Source: Rhodobacteraceae bacterium CG17_big_fil_post_rev_8_21_14_2_50_65_11
GTDB taxonomy: Bacteria; Pseudomonadota; Alphaproteobacteria; Rhodobacterales; Rhodobacteraceae
Direction of reading: 5' to 3'
NCBI GenBank assembly: GCA_002783145.1
Contig: PFEX01000168.1
Location: forward strand, 17,350-51,637
DNA length: 34,288 bases
Each line of letters begins with the position of its first letter. Position 1 is the stretch's first letter. Made by a program: the position numbers and the translations under genes. Below the pieces are notes generated by a model, which made no database searches, was not told where the DNA came from, and saw only the letters and a program-made list of their open reading frames with translations. Shown here piece after piece: positions 9,704 through 19,250 of the stretch.

Positions 9704-10531
9704 TCAGTCGCGCAGCAATTCGTTGATCCCGGTCTTGGACCGCGTCTGCGCATCGACCCGCTTCACGATCACCGCGCAATAGAGGTTGAGGTTGTTCTTG
9801 GTCGGCATCGACCCCGAGACCACCACCGAATAGGGCGGCACCTCACCGATGAAAACCTCACCTGTTTCGCGGTCCACGATCTTCGTCGACTTGCCGATGA
9901 AGACCCCCATGCCAAGCACCGAGCCTTCGCGCACGATGCAGCCCTCGACCACCTCCGACCGCGCCCCGATGAAACAGTTGTCCTCGATGATCGTCGGCCC
10001 CGCCTGCATCGGTTCCAGCACGCCGCCGATACCGACGCCGCCCGACAGATGCACACCCTTGCCGATCTGCGCGCAGGATCCCACCGTGGCCCAGGTATCG
10101 ACCATGGTGCCGCTGTCCACATAAGCGCCGAGGTTTACAAAGGATGGCATCAGAACCACCCCCGGCGCGACATAGGCCGACCGGCGCACGATGCAGTGAG
10201 GCACTGCGCGAAAGCCCGCGTCGCGCCATTCCTGATCGCCCCAGCCCTTGAACTTGCTGTCCACCTTGTCCCACCAGTGACCGCCCTGCGGGCCACCGTC
10301 CTGGCTTTCCATGTCCTTGATCCGAAAGCCCAGCAGAACCGCCTTCTTGGCCCATTGATTGACCTGCCAGTCGCCGCTGTCCTGGCGTTCGGCTACCCGC
10401 AGCAGGCCGCTGTCAAGCGCATCGAGCGTTTCCTCGATCGCCTCACGCGTCCGGCCGCCGGTCGCAGGTGTGATCGTGTCACGAATGTCCCAGGCTGCCT
10501 CGATGGCGGTTTCAAGCTCTGCGTTGGACAT
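9704..10531 (-). CDS. dapD: 2,3,4,5-tetrahydropyridine-2,6-dicarboxylate N-succinyltransferase
   Basis: 275 aa, left-handed beta-helix hexapeptide repeats, [44 protein letters not shown]. Confidence 0.95.
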   Translation of the reverse strand: MSNAELETAIEAAWDIRDTITPATGGRTREAIEETLDALDSGLLRVAERQDSGDWQVNQWAKKAVLLGFRIKDMESQDGGPQGGHWWDKVDSKFKGWGDQEWRDAGFRAVPHCIVRRSAYVAPGVVLMPSFVNLGAYVDSGTMVDTWATVGSCAQIGKGVHLSGGVGIGGVLEPMQAGPTIIEDNCFIGARSEVVEGCIVREGSVLGMGVFIGKSTKIVDRETGEVFIGEVPPYSVVVSGSMPTKNNLNLYCAVIVKRVDAQTRSKTGINELLRD

Positions 10532-10677
10532 CAGCCCCTCCGGTGTTCTGGTTCCGGGGCGATATATCCGACCGGGCGGGGCGGCTCAATCGGCAATGCA
10601 TCACCGGATCTTGCCTTTCGCCCGCCCCGGACGCGCGATAGCGTCGGGCGACTGTCAGATATGAAAGGACGACCCGG

Positions 10678-11523
10678 ATGAACAAAGACGCCCGCGACAG
10701 AATGTTCCGCGACGCTCATTCCGATATCGAGACTGCCCGCCACGTGCCCGAGACACCGCAGACGCGCGCGCCCGCTTACCGGCTGGCCTTCACCGATGAC
10801 GATTTCATGAGCCGCGACGAACTGCGCCCGGTGCGCCTGCAACTCGAACTGCTGAAACCGCAGATGGTGCTGGATGAATACGGGGTCGAATCGACCATCG
10901 TCATGTTCGGCGGCGCCCGCATCCCGGAACCCTCCAAGGCCGAGGGCGCCCGGACCGAGACCCTGAAAGCCCTGTCGCGCTATTACGACGAGGCGCGCCG
11001 CTTCGCCTGCATCATGACCGAGCGCAGCCTCGCCTCCGGACGGCATGAGAACATCATCTGCACCGGCGGCGGACCCGGCGTGATGGAAGCCGGCAGCCGT
11101 GGCGCGGCGGATGCCGGCGGGGTGTCCATCGGGCTCAACATCGTGCTGCCGCACGAACAGGCGCCGAACGAATACGTGACGCCCGACCTGTGCTTCAACT
11201 TCCACTACTTCGCCATTCGCAAGATGCATTTTCTGATGCGCGCCAGTGCGATCATGATCTTCCCCGGCGGCTTCGGCACGCTGGACGAGATGTTCGAAAG
11301 CCTGACCCTGATCCAGACCGGCCGGATGGAAAGGGTGCCGTTCCTGCTGTTCGGGCAGGAGTTCTGGGAAAAGATCATCAACTGGGAAGCCCTCGCCGAG
11401 GCCGGCACGATCAGCCCCGAAGACCTCGACCTCTTCCGCTTCGTGGAAACCGCCGAGGAGGCGGTGGAAGTCATCGACACATGGGGCGACACGGCCCGGC
11501 GCGGGGATATTCCGGGGCGGTGA
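10678..11523 (+). CDS. LOG family protein (TIGR00730-type, putative nucleotide 5'-monophosphate phosphoribohydrolase)
   Basis: 281 aa, CTGGGPGVMEAGSRGA and PGGFGTLDEMFE motifs. Confidence 0.88.
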   Translation: MNKDARDRMFRDAHSDIETARHVPETPQTRAPAYRLAFTDDDFMSRDELRPVRLQLELLKPQMVLDEYGVESTIVMFGGARIPEPSKAEGARTETLKALSRYYDEARRFACIMTERSLASGRHENIICTGGGPGVMEAGSRGAADAGGVSIGLNIVLPHEQAPNEYVTPDLCFNFHYFAIRKMHFLMRASAIMIFPGGFGTLDEMFESLTLIQTGRMERVPFLLFGQEFWEKIINWEALAEAGTISPEDLDLFRFVETAEEAVEVIDTWGDTARRGDIPGR

Positions 11524-11581
11524 GGCCCACCACCCGGCACGGGACTCGCGCGCGGCACACGGGATCGGACACGGGTCCAGA

Positions 11582-11713
11582 CGCCTGTTGCGACAGGGTA
11601 TCGGCCAATGGCTGGCCTGTTACAACGCCGGGCGGCCTCACTCGACCCATGGCATATTGCCCCCCGACGAGGTCCATGCCAGCAAAACCGGCCCCATGAG
11701 AATGGCAGCCTGA
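11582..11713 (+). pseudogene. C-terminal relic of an IS3-like (DDE/rve) transposase
   Basis: In-frame RLLRQGIGQWLACYNAGRPHSTHGILPPDEVHASKTGPMRMAA* resembles the YN..RPH....TPDEVY C-terminus of IS3-family integrase-core transposases; no upstream catalytic domain in the window. Confidence 0.75.
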
Positions 11714-12147
11714 TGGGAAACCCTGATCCACCTTAACTGGGCTGCAGTCTGGTCGAAAAAGCAGGACCACGTCTAACTTGCCGGGTTGGCATTCATGCTA
11801 TTCATGTGTGGGCTGGTCAGGGATCGGTGCGTTAAGAAAGGCAGCACTGAAAACCGGATGAAGCATTTTCGAGGTCAGTTCCGTGACGGGGTCCACATCG
11901 AGAATGCAGCACGGTGTGCGGTGTTTATTCTTTGCGACAAAAGTGCAGCCCGGTTGGCGCGGTCTCTTTACGCCTACACCGGCATTGCGACGAAAGTGGT
12001 TGAATTGCATATAAGCGACGCCGCAGCGCGATAGACTCTGTCGGACGCGTCCCAAGAGACAACCACAGTTCGAAAATTCTAAAACGCCGGTTCCCTGCGC
12101 AAAGCCGCCCCTCGGCCCGAACCAATCCCTCAATCGGGCGCAACCCC

Positions 12148-13017
12148 TCACTCCAGCACCACCTCCACAAGAATGCTCGGCAGAAACGGGCTGTAATTGT
12201 CGTCCGAGACCATGCTGGCGATCAACCGGCCGCGCGCGTCGCGCCAGATGCTCAGCCCTTCGAGGTTTGGCTGGGTGCCATACGCCGACTGCCAGACCAC
12301 CGCGCCGCCGGTCAGCCCCGCTTGCGTCACCTCGAACCGGCGGATCCGGCTGGCGAAGCCAAAGAGCAAGCTGAAATCGCGCTCCAGCAGGTAGAACCGC
12401 CCGGCATCGTCGAAATCCGCGCCGACCGGGCGAAACCGGCCCGAACGCGGGATCGACCCGCTGTCGTCCCATTCGCCCCCGGTGTAACGAAAGACCGGGA
12501 TCGTCGGGCCACGGGACACCTCGGGCAGGGTGTAGAGCGTGCCGGACGCGTCCACCGCCAGGGCCTCCAGCGAGCCGTTGGGCTCCAGCCCTGCCCAGCC
12601 CGGCGCAACGGGCAGGATCGTCTCGCCCGCCCGTCGCGTGACCCGGTGATCGCCCTCGTAAGAGATGAAAAGCTCGCCATCGTCCGTGATCGCCAGCCCC
12701 TCGCTGTCGCGCGCGCCCCTTGGGCCGCGCCGGCCATTTCGCGCCATCAGCACCTCTGGCTCAGCGATGTCCAACGCGCGCACCCGCCCGGTCTCGTCCC
12801 GCGTGATCCGACCGACAAACAAGAACCCACGATCCGACAGCGCGGCAAAGCCGAGCCCGCCTTCGGTGATTTCGACCGCCGACAGCCCGCCAAGCCGCTC
12901 ATCCTCTGACCGCAGGACGAGGCCACCAAGCACGTCGCCCCCGCCAGCCAATGCCGAGAGGGTCACGCCAACGGCCAGCACCGCCGCTACTGCGCGCGCA
13001 ACAGGACGCGCGTGCAT
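12148..13017 (-). CDS. Esterase-like activity of phytase family protein
   Basis: 290 codons, N-terminal signal-like segment, LGGLSAVEI...ALSDRGFLFVG...DSEGLAITDDGELFISYEGDHRV...NLEGLSIW beta-propeller motifs. Confidence 0.78.
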   Translation of the reverse strand: MHARPVARAVAAVLAVGVTLSALAGGGDVLGGLVLRSEDERLGGLSAVEITEGGLGFAALSDRGFLFVGRITRDETGRVRALDIAEPEVLMARNGRRGPRGARDSEGLAITDDGELFISYEGDHRVTRRAGETILPVAPGWAGLEPNGSLEALAVDASGTLYTLPEVSRGPTIPVFRYTGGEWDDSGSIPRSGRFRPVGADFDDAGRFYLLERDFSLLFGFASRIRRFEVTQAGLTGGAVVWQSAYGTQPNLEGLSIWRDARGRLIASMVSDDNYSPFLPSILVEVVLE

Positions 13018-13925
13018 TGCTGCGGCAGGTCGGAAAGCATGATTTCCCCGCGCGCCGGGGCCGGGCGCGCCGGGGCCGGGGGTGCCGGGCCGGGCTGTGG
13101 CGGCGGCGGGCTGATGATGTTGCGCTGCCACACGCGCGCCTCCTCGCAGCCGTCACCGGGCGGCGGCGGGTCCTGTTCGACGCAATCGCTGTTCCCGTCG
13201 GGGCAGTGAAGCCGCACATGGAAATGCGTGTGATGGCCATGCAGCGGCCGGATGTTGCGCAGGTAGGACCGGTCCCCGGTCTCGCGGTCGCACATCCAGA
13301 CCTTGGCGCCGGGAAAGACGAAGATCCGCGCCACCCGCGGGTCGCTGGCCGCCGCGCGTAGAAGGTGCCAGTGCTGTTCCGTCCAGTTTTCCCCGACGAA
13401 GGCGCCACCCGCCCGCCGGGTCGAGATCGACGACAGGCTCTCGCGCCGTTGCCGCGTCAGGGCCAGGTCGGTGGCCGGCAGCATCCAGATATCGGCATCG
13501 AGCCCGCTTTGATGGCTGGCATGCCCGGTCAGCATCGGGCCGCCGGCGGGCTGCGCCAGGTCACCGATGTATAGCCCCTCCCACCCCGGCAGGGTGGCAG
13601 CCGCACGCGACAGGTCGCGCAGGTAATCCAGCAGCTCGGGATGACCCCAGTTGCGGTTGCGAGAAAGCCGCATTGCCTGCCACGTCGGGCCGGTTTCCGG
13701 CAGTCGTTCGGCCCCCTGCACGCAGCCGCGCGCGTATCCGCCGAGGACCGCCGGGCGTGCCGGTTGCGCCGCGCGCACTTGCCCGAACAGCCGCCGCGCC
13801 GGGGTTTCATCCATGTGGCTGGCGGTAACAAGCTGCCGTTCCGCCTCGGTCAGCGGCGCCTCAGCGGTGGCACAGGCGGCCAGCAGCAGGGCCAGAAGAC
13901 AAAGGCAGGCGGCACGCAACATCAT
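12987..13925 (-). CDS. mepA: Penicillin-insensitive murein endopeptidase
   Basis: Lipoprotein-like start MMLRAACLCLLALLLAACAT; SRNRNWGHPELLDYL, GHASHQSGLDADIW, HGHHTHFHVRLHCP motifs. Confidence 0.92.
   Translation of the reverse strand: MMLRAACLCLLALLLAACATAEAPLTEAERQLVTASHMDETPARRLFGQVRAAQPARPAVLGGYARGCVQGAERLPETGPTWQAMRLSRNRNWGHPELLDYLRDLSRAAATLPGWEGLYIGDLAQPAGGPMLTGHASHQSGLDADIWMLPATDLALTRQRRESLSSISTRRAGGAFVGENWTEQHWHLLRAAASDPRVARIFVFPGAKVWMCDRETGDRSYLRNIRPLHGHHTHFHVRLHCPDGNSDCVEQDPPPPGDGCEEARVWQRNIISPPPPQPGPAPPAPARPAPARGEIMLSDLPQQCTRVLLRAQ
13050..13094. repeat. 15-bp tandem repeat in the mepA 3' coding region
   Basis: GCGCGCCGGGGCCGG repeated exactly at 13050-13064 and 13065-13079, with a degenerate third unit 13080-13094; encodes an in-frame Pro/Ala/Arg-rich tract. 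Confidence 0.8.
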
Positions 13926-15292
13926 CACCCGTCTTCCCCGTGCGGTTTCACCCAGATCAGCAAGATCAATCCAAGGCAGAATAACCCGATCAGCGGGCTG
14001 ACCCCAAGCCTTTGATTGCCGGTCAGGTCGGTCGTCACCGCGATCAGCCACGGCGCAAGGAAGGTCGTCGCCTTGCCCGACAGCGCGTAAAGCCCGAAAC
14101 CTTCCGTCATCCGCTTCTGGTTGGCCTGCCGGGTCATCATGTTGCGGCTCGACGATTGCACCGCGCCGCCCGCCGCACCGATGAGCAGCCCGGCAAGGTA
14201 GAACAACTGATCTGGCAGGGCCGACCCCTCGGCCACCGGCACCCCGAACACCGCGTCCGGACCCAACCCCACGATCAGGCAGGCGGTGAAGATCAGAACC
14301 ACGCAGCAGGTCACGATCACCGGCATCGGGCCGAAGCGCCGGTCCGCCCGGCCGCCGACCCAGGCAAAGACCGCCCCGGATATCGCCGCGAGGATACCGA
14401 AGATCGCCACCTCCATGATCGACCAGCCCAGCACGCCGAGCGCGTAGATCCCGCCGAACGTATACATGCCGTTCAGCGCATCTCGGTAGAACATCGAACT
14501 GCCCAGATAGGCCAGCAGGCTGCGGTGTTGCGGCAGCCTCTTGATGGTGTGCCACAAGTCGCGAAGCCCCTGCCCCAGCCGGTAATGCGCCCCCGCCGGC
14601 GGCGGCCCGTCGCGCACCCACAGGAAGAACGGCACCATGAATACCGCGAACCAGATCGCGGTGAGCGGCCCCACCGCCCGGCTATCCTCGCCCCGCGCCG
14701 GGTCGAGGCCGAAGGCCGGCTCAAACCCCGTCATGGTGCGCCCGTCATCCCCGGCCACGAAAAATATCAGCATGAACGCCAGCGCCAGCACCCCGCCGAT
14801 ATACCCAAACCCCCAGCCGGAGCCGGAGATACGCCCAAGCTCTTCCCGTGGCCCGAGGCTCGGCAGGTAGGAATTGGTGAAGATGGTGGCAAATTCCATC
14901 CCGATCAGGCCGATGCCGAAAAACGCCAGCGCCCATGTGGCCGAGAAATCCGCCGGCGCGGTATACCACGTGCCCCATGCCCCGATCACATACAGCGCCG
15001 AGAACAGCCAGACCCACGGCATCCGTCGGCCAGAGGTGTCCGCGACGCTGCCAAGGATCGGTGCCAGCACCGCGATCGTGAGCCCCGCGATGGTCAGCCC
15101 GTAGCCCCAAAGCGCCTGCGCCTCGGCCCGCGCGGCGCCTTCGTCCATGCCACCGGCCATCAGCGCCTCGGCCGCGGTCTGCCCGAAATAGGGTCCGAAG
15201 ATGAAGGTCAGCATCAGCGTGTTGTAAGGCTGACTGGCCCAGTCGAAGAAGAACCAGCCCCAGATTCGTTTTTTCAGTGTAATCCCGGCCAT
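13925..15292 (-). CDS. MFS transporter, UMF1 / Atg22-like family
   Basis: MAGITLKKRIWGWFFFDWASQPYNTLMLTFIFGPYF N-terminus typical of the family; 12-TM hydropathy; stop overlaps mepA start. Confidence 0.85.
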   Translation of the reverse strand: MAGITLKKRIWGWFFFDWASQPYNTLMLTFIFGPYFGQTAAEALMAGGMDEGAARAEAQALWGYGLTIAGLTIAVLAPILGSVADTSGRRMPWVWLFSALYVIGAWGTWYTAPADFSATWALAFFGIGLIGMEFATIFTNSYLPSLGPREELGRISGSGWGFGYIGGVLALAFMLIFFVAGDDGRTMTGFEPAFGLDPARGEDSRAVGPLTAIWFAVFMVPFFLWVRDGPPPAGAHYRLGQGLRDLWHTIKRLPQHRSLLAYLGSSMFYRDALNGMYTFGGIYALGVLGWSIMEVAIFGILAAISGAVFAWVGGRADRRFGPMPVIVTCCVVLIFTACLIVGLGPDAVFGVPVAEGSALPDQLFYLAGLLIGAAGGAVQSSSRNMMTRQANQKRMTEGFGLYALSGKATTFLAPWLIAVTTDLTGNQRLGVSPLIGLFCLGLILLIWVKPHGEDG

Positions 15293-15373
15293 GCCCTGTC
15301 CCTTCGCGCTCCGCAGCGGCAGCATTGAGGCATTCCCCGCATTTGGCAACGGCAAAGACAGCTTTCGCGCGCC

Positions 15374-15904
15374 CTACCCTTCCGGCGGCCAGGGGCGCTC
15401 CGCGTCCGCCGCGATCCAGGCGCGCACCCAGCAGGGCAATTCCGGACTTTCACCCTCCAGACCCATCGCCGCCATCACCCGGTCGGTCGGGACGATCCCC
15501 GCGCGCCCGGTCACGGCAGAACGGTAAAGGATCTGGCTGCAACAGGCGCCGTCCTTCCACATCGATTGTTCGAGATAAATGAACCGGTCGTCCCAGCCGA
15601 CGGCGCGGCTGCGCATCTCCACCACCTCGAAGGCGCGCACCCGCCGGCGGTACCGCACCGAGGCCCCGGCCATGGTCAGCCCCCAACGCTCGCGCCGCAG
15701 CACGCCGACCAACCCGGTGCGGCTCGCCAGCGGGATCCGGCCCAGATCGTACAGCGTCAGGGTGCGCCCGTTATTGAGCTCCATCCACAGGTCGATGTCC
15801 CACGGCCAACACCGATGCCGGCTGACATGGGTGCCGGTCAGCGGCAGGGGCGGGGCGTTGCGGTGGATGGCAAGCTGGTAAGCCATCCGGATAAAGGGAT
15901 ACAT
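15374..15904 (-). CDS. Acyl-CoA thioesterase-like (hot-dog fold) protein
   Basis: HVSRHRCWPWDIDLWMELNNGRTLTLYDLGRIPLASRTGL hot-dog-type segment with catalytic-region D..ELNNGR. Confidence 0.75.
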   Translation of the reverse strand: MYPFIRMAYQLAIHRNAPPLPLTGTHVSRHRCWPWDIDLWMELNNGRTLTLYDLGRIPLASRTGLVGVLRRERWGLTMAGASVRYRRRVRAFEVVEMRSRAVGWDDRFIYLEQSMWKDGACCSQILYRSAVTGRAGIVPTDRVMAAMGLEGESPELPCWVRAWIAADAERPWPPEG

Positions 15905-16043
15905 GCGCGCCTCTTCGCAAGAAAATCGCCCCTGCCTTTACCTGCGTAACGGCAGGGTCAACCGCCTCCGTCGCGTCACGCCCTTGCCTTCGCGCATCGC
16001 CCTCCTTACCTGTGAGCGACATTCAGGAACAACGGACCCAAAA

Positions 16044-16331
16044 ATGCTGTCTCTCTTCCAGATCCTGCTGATGCTCATCTCCATCGCGCAGTTCATCATC
16101 ATCGCCCATATCATCATGAGCTGGCTGATCAATTTCGGCGTCCTGAACCTGAACCAGCCGATCGTCGCGCAGCTTTGGCAGGGGCTTTCGCAACTGCTGG
16201 AACCGCTCTACGGACCGATCCGGCGCATGTTGCCGCCGATGGGCGGGCTGGACCTTGCGCCGCTCATTGTGATCCTCGGCCTCTTCGCGCTGGAAACCAT
16301 CATCCGCAACAACGCGATGACCTTCATCTGA
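16044..16331 (+). CDS. YggT family membrane protein
   Basis: 95 aa, two hydrophobic segments; LSQLLEPLYGPIRRMLPPMGGLDLAPLIVILGL. Confidence 0.92.
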   Translation: MLSLFQILLMLISIAQFIIIAHIIMSWLINFGVLNLNQPIVAQLWQGLSQLLEPLYGPIRRMLPPMGGLDLAPLIVILGLFALETIIRNNAMTFI

Positions 16332-16336
16332 CGCTT

Positions 16337-16425
16337 CTTCTTGGGTGAAATACTCCGGGGGAGCGCGAGGGGGCAGCGCCCCCTCGCCCCGGTCGGGGTG
16401 CGCAGCACCGCGAAACCGGTCTCAG
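16337..16425. repeat. Copy 1 of a bipartite dispersed intergenic repeat, containing a hairpin
   Basis: Module A CTTCTTGGGTGAAATACTCCGGGGGAG (16337-16363) and module B CAGCACCGCGAAACCGGTCTCAG (16403-16425) both recur near 32.9-33.1 kb; between them a perfect 10-bp stem. Confidence 0.65.
16365..16387. terminator. Strong hairpin in the yggT / msrA convergent junction (candidate bidirectional terminator)
   Basis: GCGAGGGGGC (16365-16374) AGC GCCCCCTCGC (16378-16387); no U-tract, so intrinsic termination is not certain. Confidence 0.5.
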
Positions 16426-17096
16426 TGGTCGCCGACGAACGGCGCCGCATCGCCCCACAATTCCGACACCCGCGCATCGCGTCCGCAAGCGTCCCGGTAT
16501 AGCCCGTAGGCAACCGATTTGCGGCGCGGACCAAAGCGCGTCAGGGTCACCTCGTCGCTCCGGTAGTAACCCTGGTGATAGTCCTCTGCCGGCCAGAAAA
16601 CGCTCGCATCGCGGATCGGCGTGACCACCTCCTGCCCCAACGCCGCCGCCGCCTCGGCGATCGCAGCCTCGGCGATGGCGCGTTCCGCCCCGGTTGCGAC
16701 GAAAATCGCGGTGCTGTAGCTGTCGCCCCGGTCGCAAAACTGCCCGCCCGCATCGGTCACGTCGACCGAGCGCAGGAACAGGTGCAGCAGTTGCGCATAG
16801 CTGACCCTGTCAGCGTCATAGGTGATCTCCACCGCCTCCAGGTGCCCGGTGCCGCCGCGCGTGACTTCCCGGTAGGTCGGCGCCTCCACGGTGCCGCCGG
16901 AAAAGCCCGAGACCACTTCGACCACGCCAGCGACCCTTTCGAAATCGCTTTCCACGCACCAGAAGCAGCCGCCGGCGACGACGGTCGTGCGGATCTCCTC
17001 GGCCTCGGCGCGTCCAAGCTGCGCAGCGACGCCCAGCAGGATCGACAGCGCGAGGACAACGGTCTTCAAACTTCGGGTCTTGTGGTGCAGGGGCAT
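16422..17096 (-). CDS. msrA: Peptide-methionine (S)-S-oxide reductase with signal peptide
   Basis: [29 protein letters not shown]...[20 protein letters not shown]...[10 protein letters not shown]-terminal hydrophobic leader [16 protein letters not shown]. Confidence 0.93.
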   Translation of the reverse strand: MPLHHKTRSLKTVVLALSILLGVAAQLGRAEAEEIRTTVVAGGCFWCVESDFERVAGVVEVVSGFSGGTVEAPTYREVTRGGTGHLEAVEITYDADRVSYAQLLHLFLRSVDVTDAGGQFCDRGDSYSTAIFVATGAERAIAEAAIAEAAAALGQEVVTPIRDASVFWPAEDYHQGYYRSDEVTLTRFGPRRKSVAYGLYRDACGRDARVSELWGDAAPFVGDH

Positions 17097-17224
17097 GACG
17101 GTCTCCTCTCGGTTCGCCCCAGACCTGCGCCCGGCATGACCGAATTTCAATGCAAACCCGCGTGAGCCACCGGCTTGCCGGAAGCGCACTGCTTTTATAC
17201 GAGGGGGCAAGGGGAGTTGACGCC

Positions 17225-17935
17225 ATGAAAATCGCGATGTGGTCCGGGCCACGCAACCTGTCGACGGCGATGATGTATGCCTTCGCCAACCGCGCCGATT
17301 GCGCCGTGGTGGATGAACCGTTCTACGCCGCGTATCTTGCCAGAACCAACCTGCACCACCCGATGCGAGACCAGATTCTCGCCGCCCAGCCACAAGATCC
17401 CGAGATCGTGGCAGAGGCCCTGTCCGGCCCCAACCCGGACGGAAAAGATCATTACTATCAGAAACACATGACCCATCACATGGTCACGGGCGTGCCCCGC
17501 GACTGGATGCGAGACGTGGTCAACGTCTTCCTGATCCGACACCCGGCGCGGGTTGTCGCCAGCTACACCGCCAGGCGCGAGGCGCCCGTGCTCGACGATA
17601 TCGGGTTTCGCCAGCAGGAAGCACTTTGCCGCGAGGTGCTGGATTTCGGAGAGCCGATCGTGATCGACAGCCATGACGTCCGCGAACACCCGCGCCTCAT
17701 GCTGGAAAAGTTATGCGAATCCATCGGTTTGCCGTTTTCAGAGGAGATGCTGACCTGGCCACCGGGCGGCCACCGCAGCGACGGTGTCTGGGCGCCGCAC
17801 TGGTATGGCGCGGTCTGGAACAGCACCGGCTTCGCCGGCCCGGAAGGCCCGTTGCCCCGGCTGGACGGCGCAGCGGCGCAGCTTGCCGCGCAGGCGATGC
17901 CCTTCTACGAAGACCTCGCCGCGCGCAAACTGTAA
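17225..17935 (+). CDS. Sulfotransferase-like family protein
   Basis: [24 protein letters not shown]-loop-like start; [14 protein letters not shown] motif. Confidence 0.75.
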   Translation: MKIAMWSGPRNLSTAMMYAFANRADCAVVDEPFYAAYLARTNLHHPMRDQILAAQPQDPEIVAEALSGPNPDGKDHYYQKHMTHHMVTGVPRDWMRDVVNVFLIRHPARVVASYTARREAPVLDDIGFRQQEALCREVLDFGEPIVIDSHDVREHPRLMLEKLCESIGLPFSEEMLTWPPGGHRSDGVWAPHWYGAVWNSTGFAGPEGPLPRLDGAAAQLAAQAMPFYEDLAARKL

Positions 17936-17941
17936 CCCGCC

Positions 17942-19168
17942 TCAGCCCTTCAGCCGCCGGTTCCGCAGCGCGATAAGCCGCAGGCGCAGCGCGTTCAGGC
18001 GGATGAACCCCGCCGCATCCTTCTGGTCATAAGCCCCGGCGTCATCCTCGAAGGTCACGTGTTCCTCGGAATAGAGGCTGTGATCCGACCAGCGTCCGAC
18101 GCACCGCGCCAACCCCTTGTAAAGCTTCAGCCGAACGGTGCCGGTGACATGGTCCTGACTGGCGTCGATGGCCGCTTGCAGCATCTCGCGTTCGGGGCTG
18201 AACCAGAACCCGTTATAGATCAACTCGGCATATTTCGGCATCAACTCGTCCTTCAGGTGCATCGCGCCGCGATCCATGGTGATCGACTCGATCCCGCGAT
18301 GCGCCTCCAGCAACAGGGTGCCGCCGGGCGTTTCGTAGATGCCGCGCGATTTCATGCCCACGAAGCGCCCCTCGACAAGGTCGAGCCGCCCGCAACCATG
18401 CTTGCCGCCCAACTCGTTCAGCCTGGTCAGCATCTCGGCGGGGGTCACGGGCTGGCCGTTGATCGACACGGCATCGCCCTTTTCGAACCCGATCTCGACG
18501 TATTCGGGATCGTTCGGCGCGTCCTCGGGGCGAACCGTGCGTTGGTAGACGTAGTCGGGCGCGTCGACGGCCGGGTCCTCCAGCACCTTGCCCTCGGACG
18601 AGGTGTGAAGAAGGTTTGCATCGACGCTGAACGGTGCTTCGCCACGCTTGTCCTTGGCAATCGGGATCTGGTTGGCTTCGGCGAAGTCCAGCAGCTTGGT
18701 GCGGCTGGTCAAATCCCATTCGCGCCACGGCGCGATCACCCGGATATCGGGGTTGAGCGCATAGGCCGCCAGTTCGAAGCGCACCTGGTCATTGCCCTTG
18801 CCGGTCGCGCCATGGGCCACGGCATCGGCGCCGGTTGCTTGCGCAATCTCGATCAGGCGCTTGGAAATCAGCGGCCGCGCGATCGAGGTTCCCAGAAGGT
18901 AGAGCCCCTCATACTGCGCGTTGGCACGGAACATCGGGTTGACGAAATCGCGCACGAATTCGTCGCGCAGGTCTTCGATGTAGATGTTTTCCGGCTTGAT
19001 CCCAAGCATCAGCGCTTTTTCGCGCGCCGGGTTCAGTTCTTCGCCCTGGCCGAGATCGGCGGTGAAGGTCACCACCTCGCAGCCGTATTCGGTCTGCAAC
19101 CACTTCAGGATGATCGAGGTGTCCAGACCTCCGGAATAGGCGAGAACGACTTTCTTGGGCGCGGACAT
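17942..19168 (-). CDS. argG: Argininosuccinate synthase
   Basis: [46 protein letters not shown] motifs; 408 aa. Confidence 0.97.
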   Translation of the reverse strand: MSAPKKVVLAYSGGLDTSIILKWLQTEYGCEVVTFTADLGQGEELNPAREKALMLGIKPENIYIEDLRDEFVRDFVNPMFRANAQYEGLYLLGTSIARPLISKRLIEIAQATGADAVAHGATGKGNDQVRFELAAYALNPDIRVIAPWREWDLTSRTKLLDFAEANQIPIAKDKRGEAPFSVDANLLHTSSEGKVLEDPAVDAPDYVYQRTVRPEDAPNDPEYVEIGFEKGDAVSINGQPVTPAEMLTRLNELGGKHGCGRLDLVEGRFVGMKSRGIYETPGGTLLLEAHRGIESITMDRGAMHLKDELMPKYAELIYNGFWFSPEREMLQAAIDASQDHVTGTVRLKLYKGLARCVGRWSDHSLYSEEHVTFEDDAGAYDQKDAAGFIRLNALRLRLIALRNRRLKG

Positions 19169-19250
19169 GGGGAAACTCCGGGAAATCGATTGACCGGGGC
19201 GGCGATACCGGGTTTTCAGGGGGGAAGCAAGCCGAGCGGAGGGTGTGCGA

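Noticed and set aside
13926-14621. N-terminal extension of mepA ORF to 14621
   Set aside because: Overlaps the MFS gene out of frame; the lipoprotein-like start MMLRAACLCLLALLLAACAT at 13925 is convincing.
14012-15328. 438-aa plus-strand ORF opposite the MFS gene
   Set aside because: Shadow ORF; Arg/Pro/His-rich and domain-free, while the minus strand encodes a clear UMF1-type transporter.
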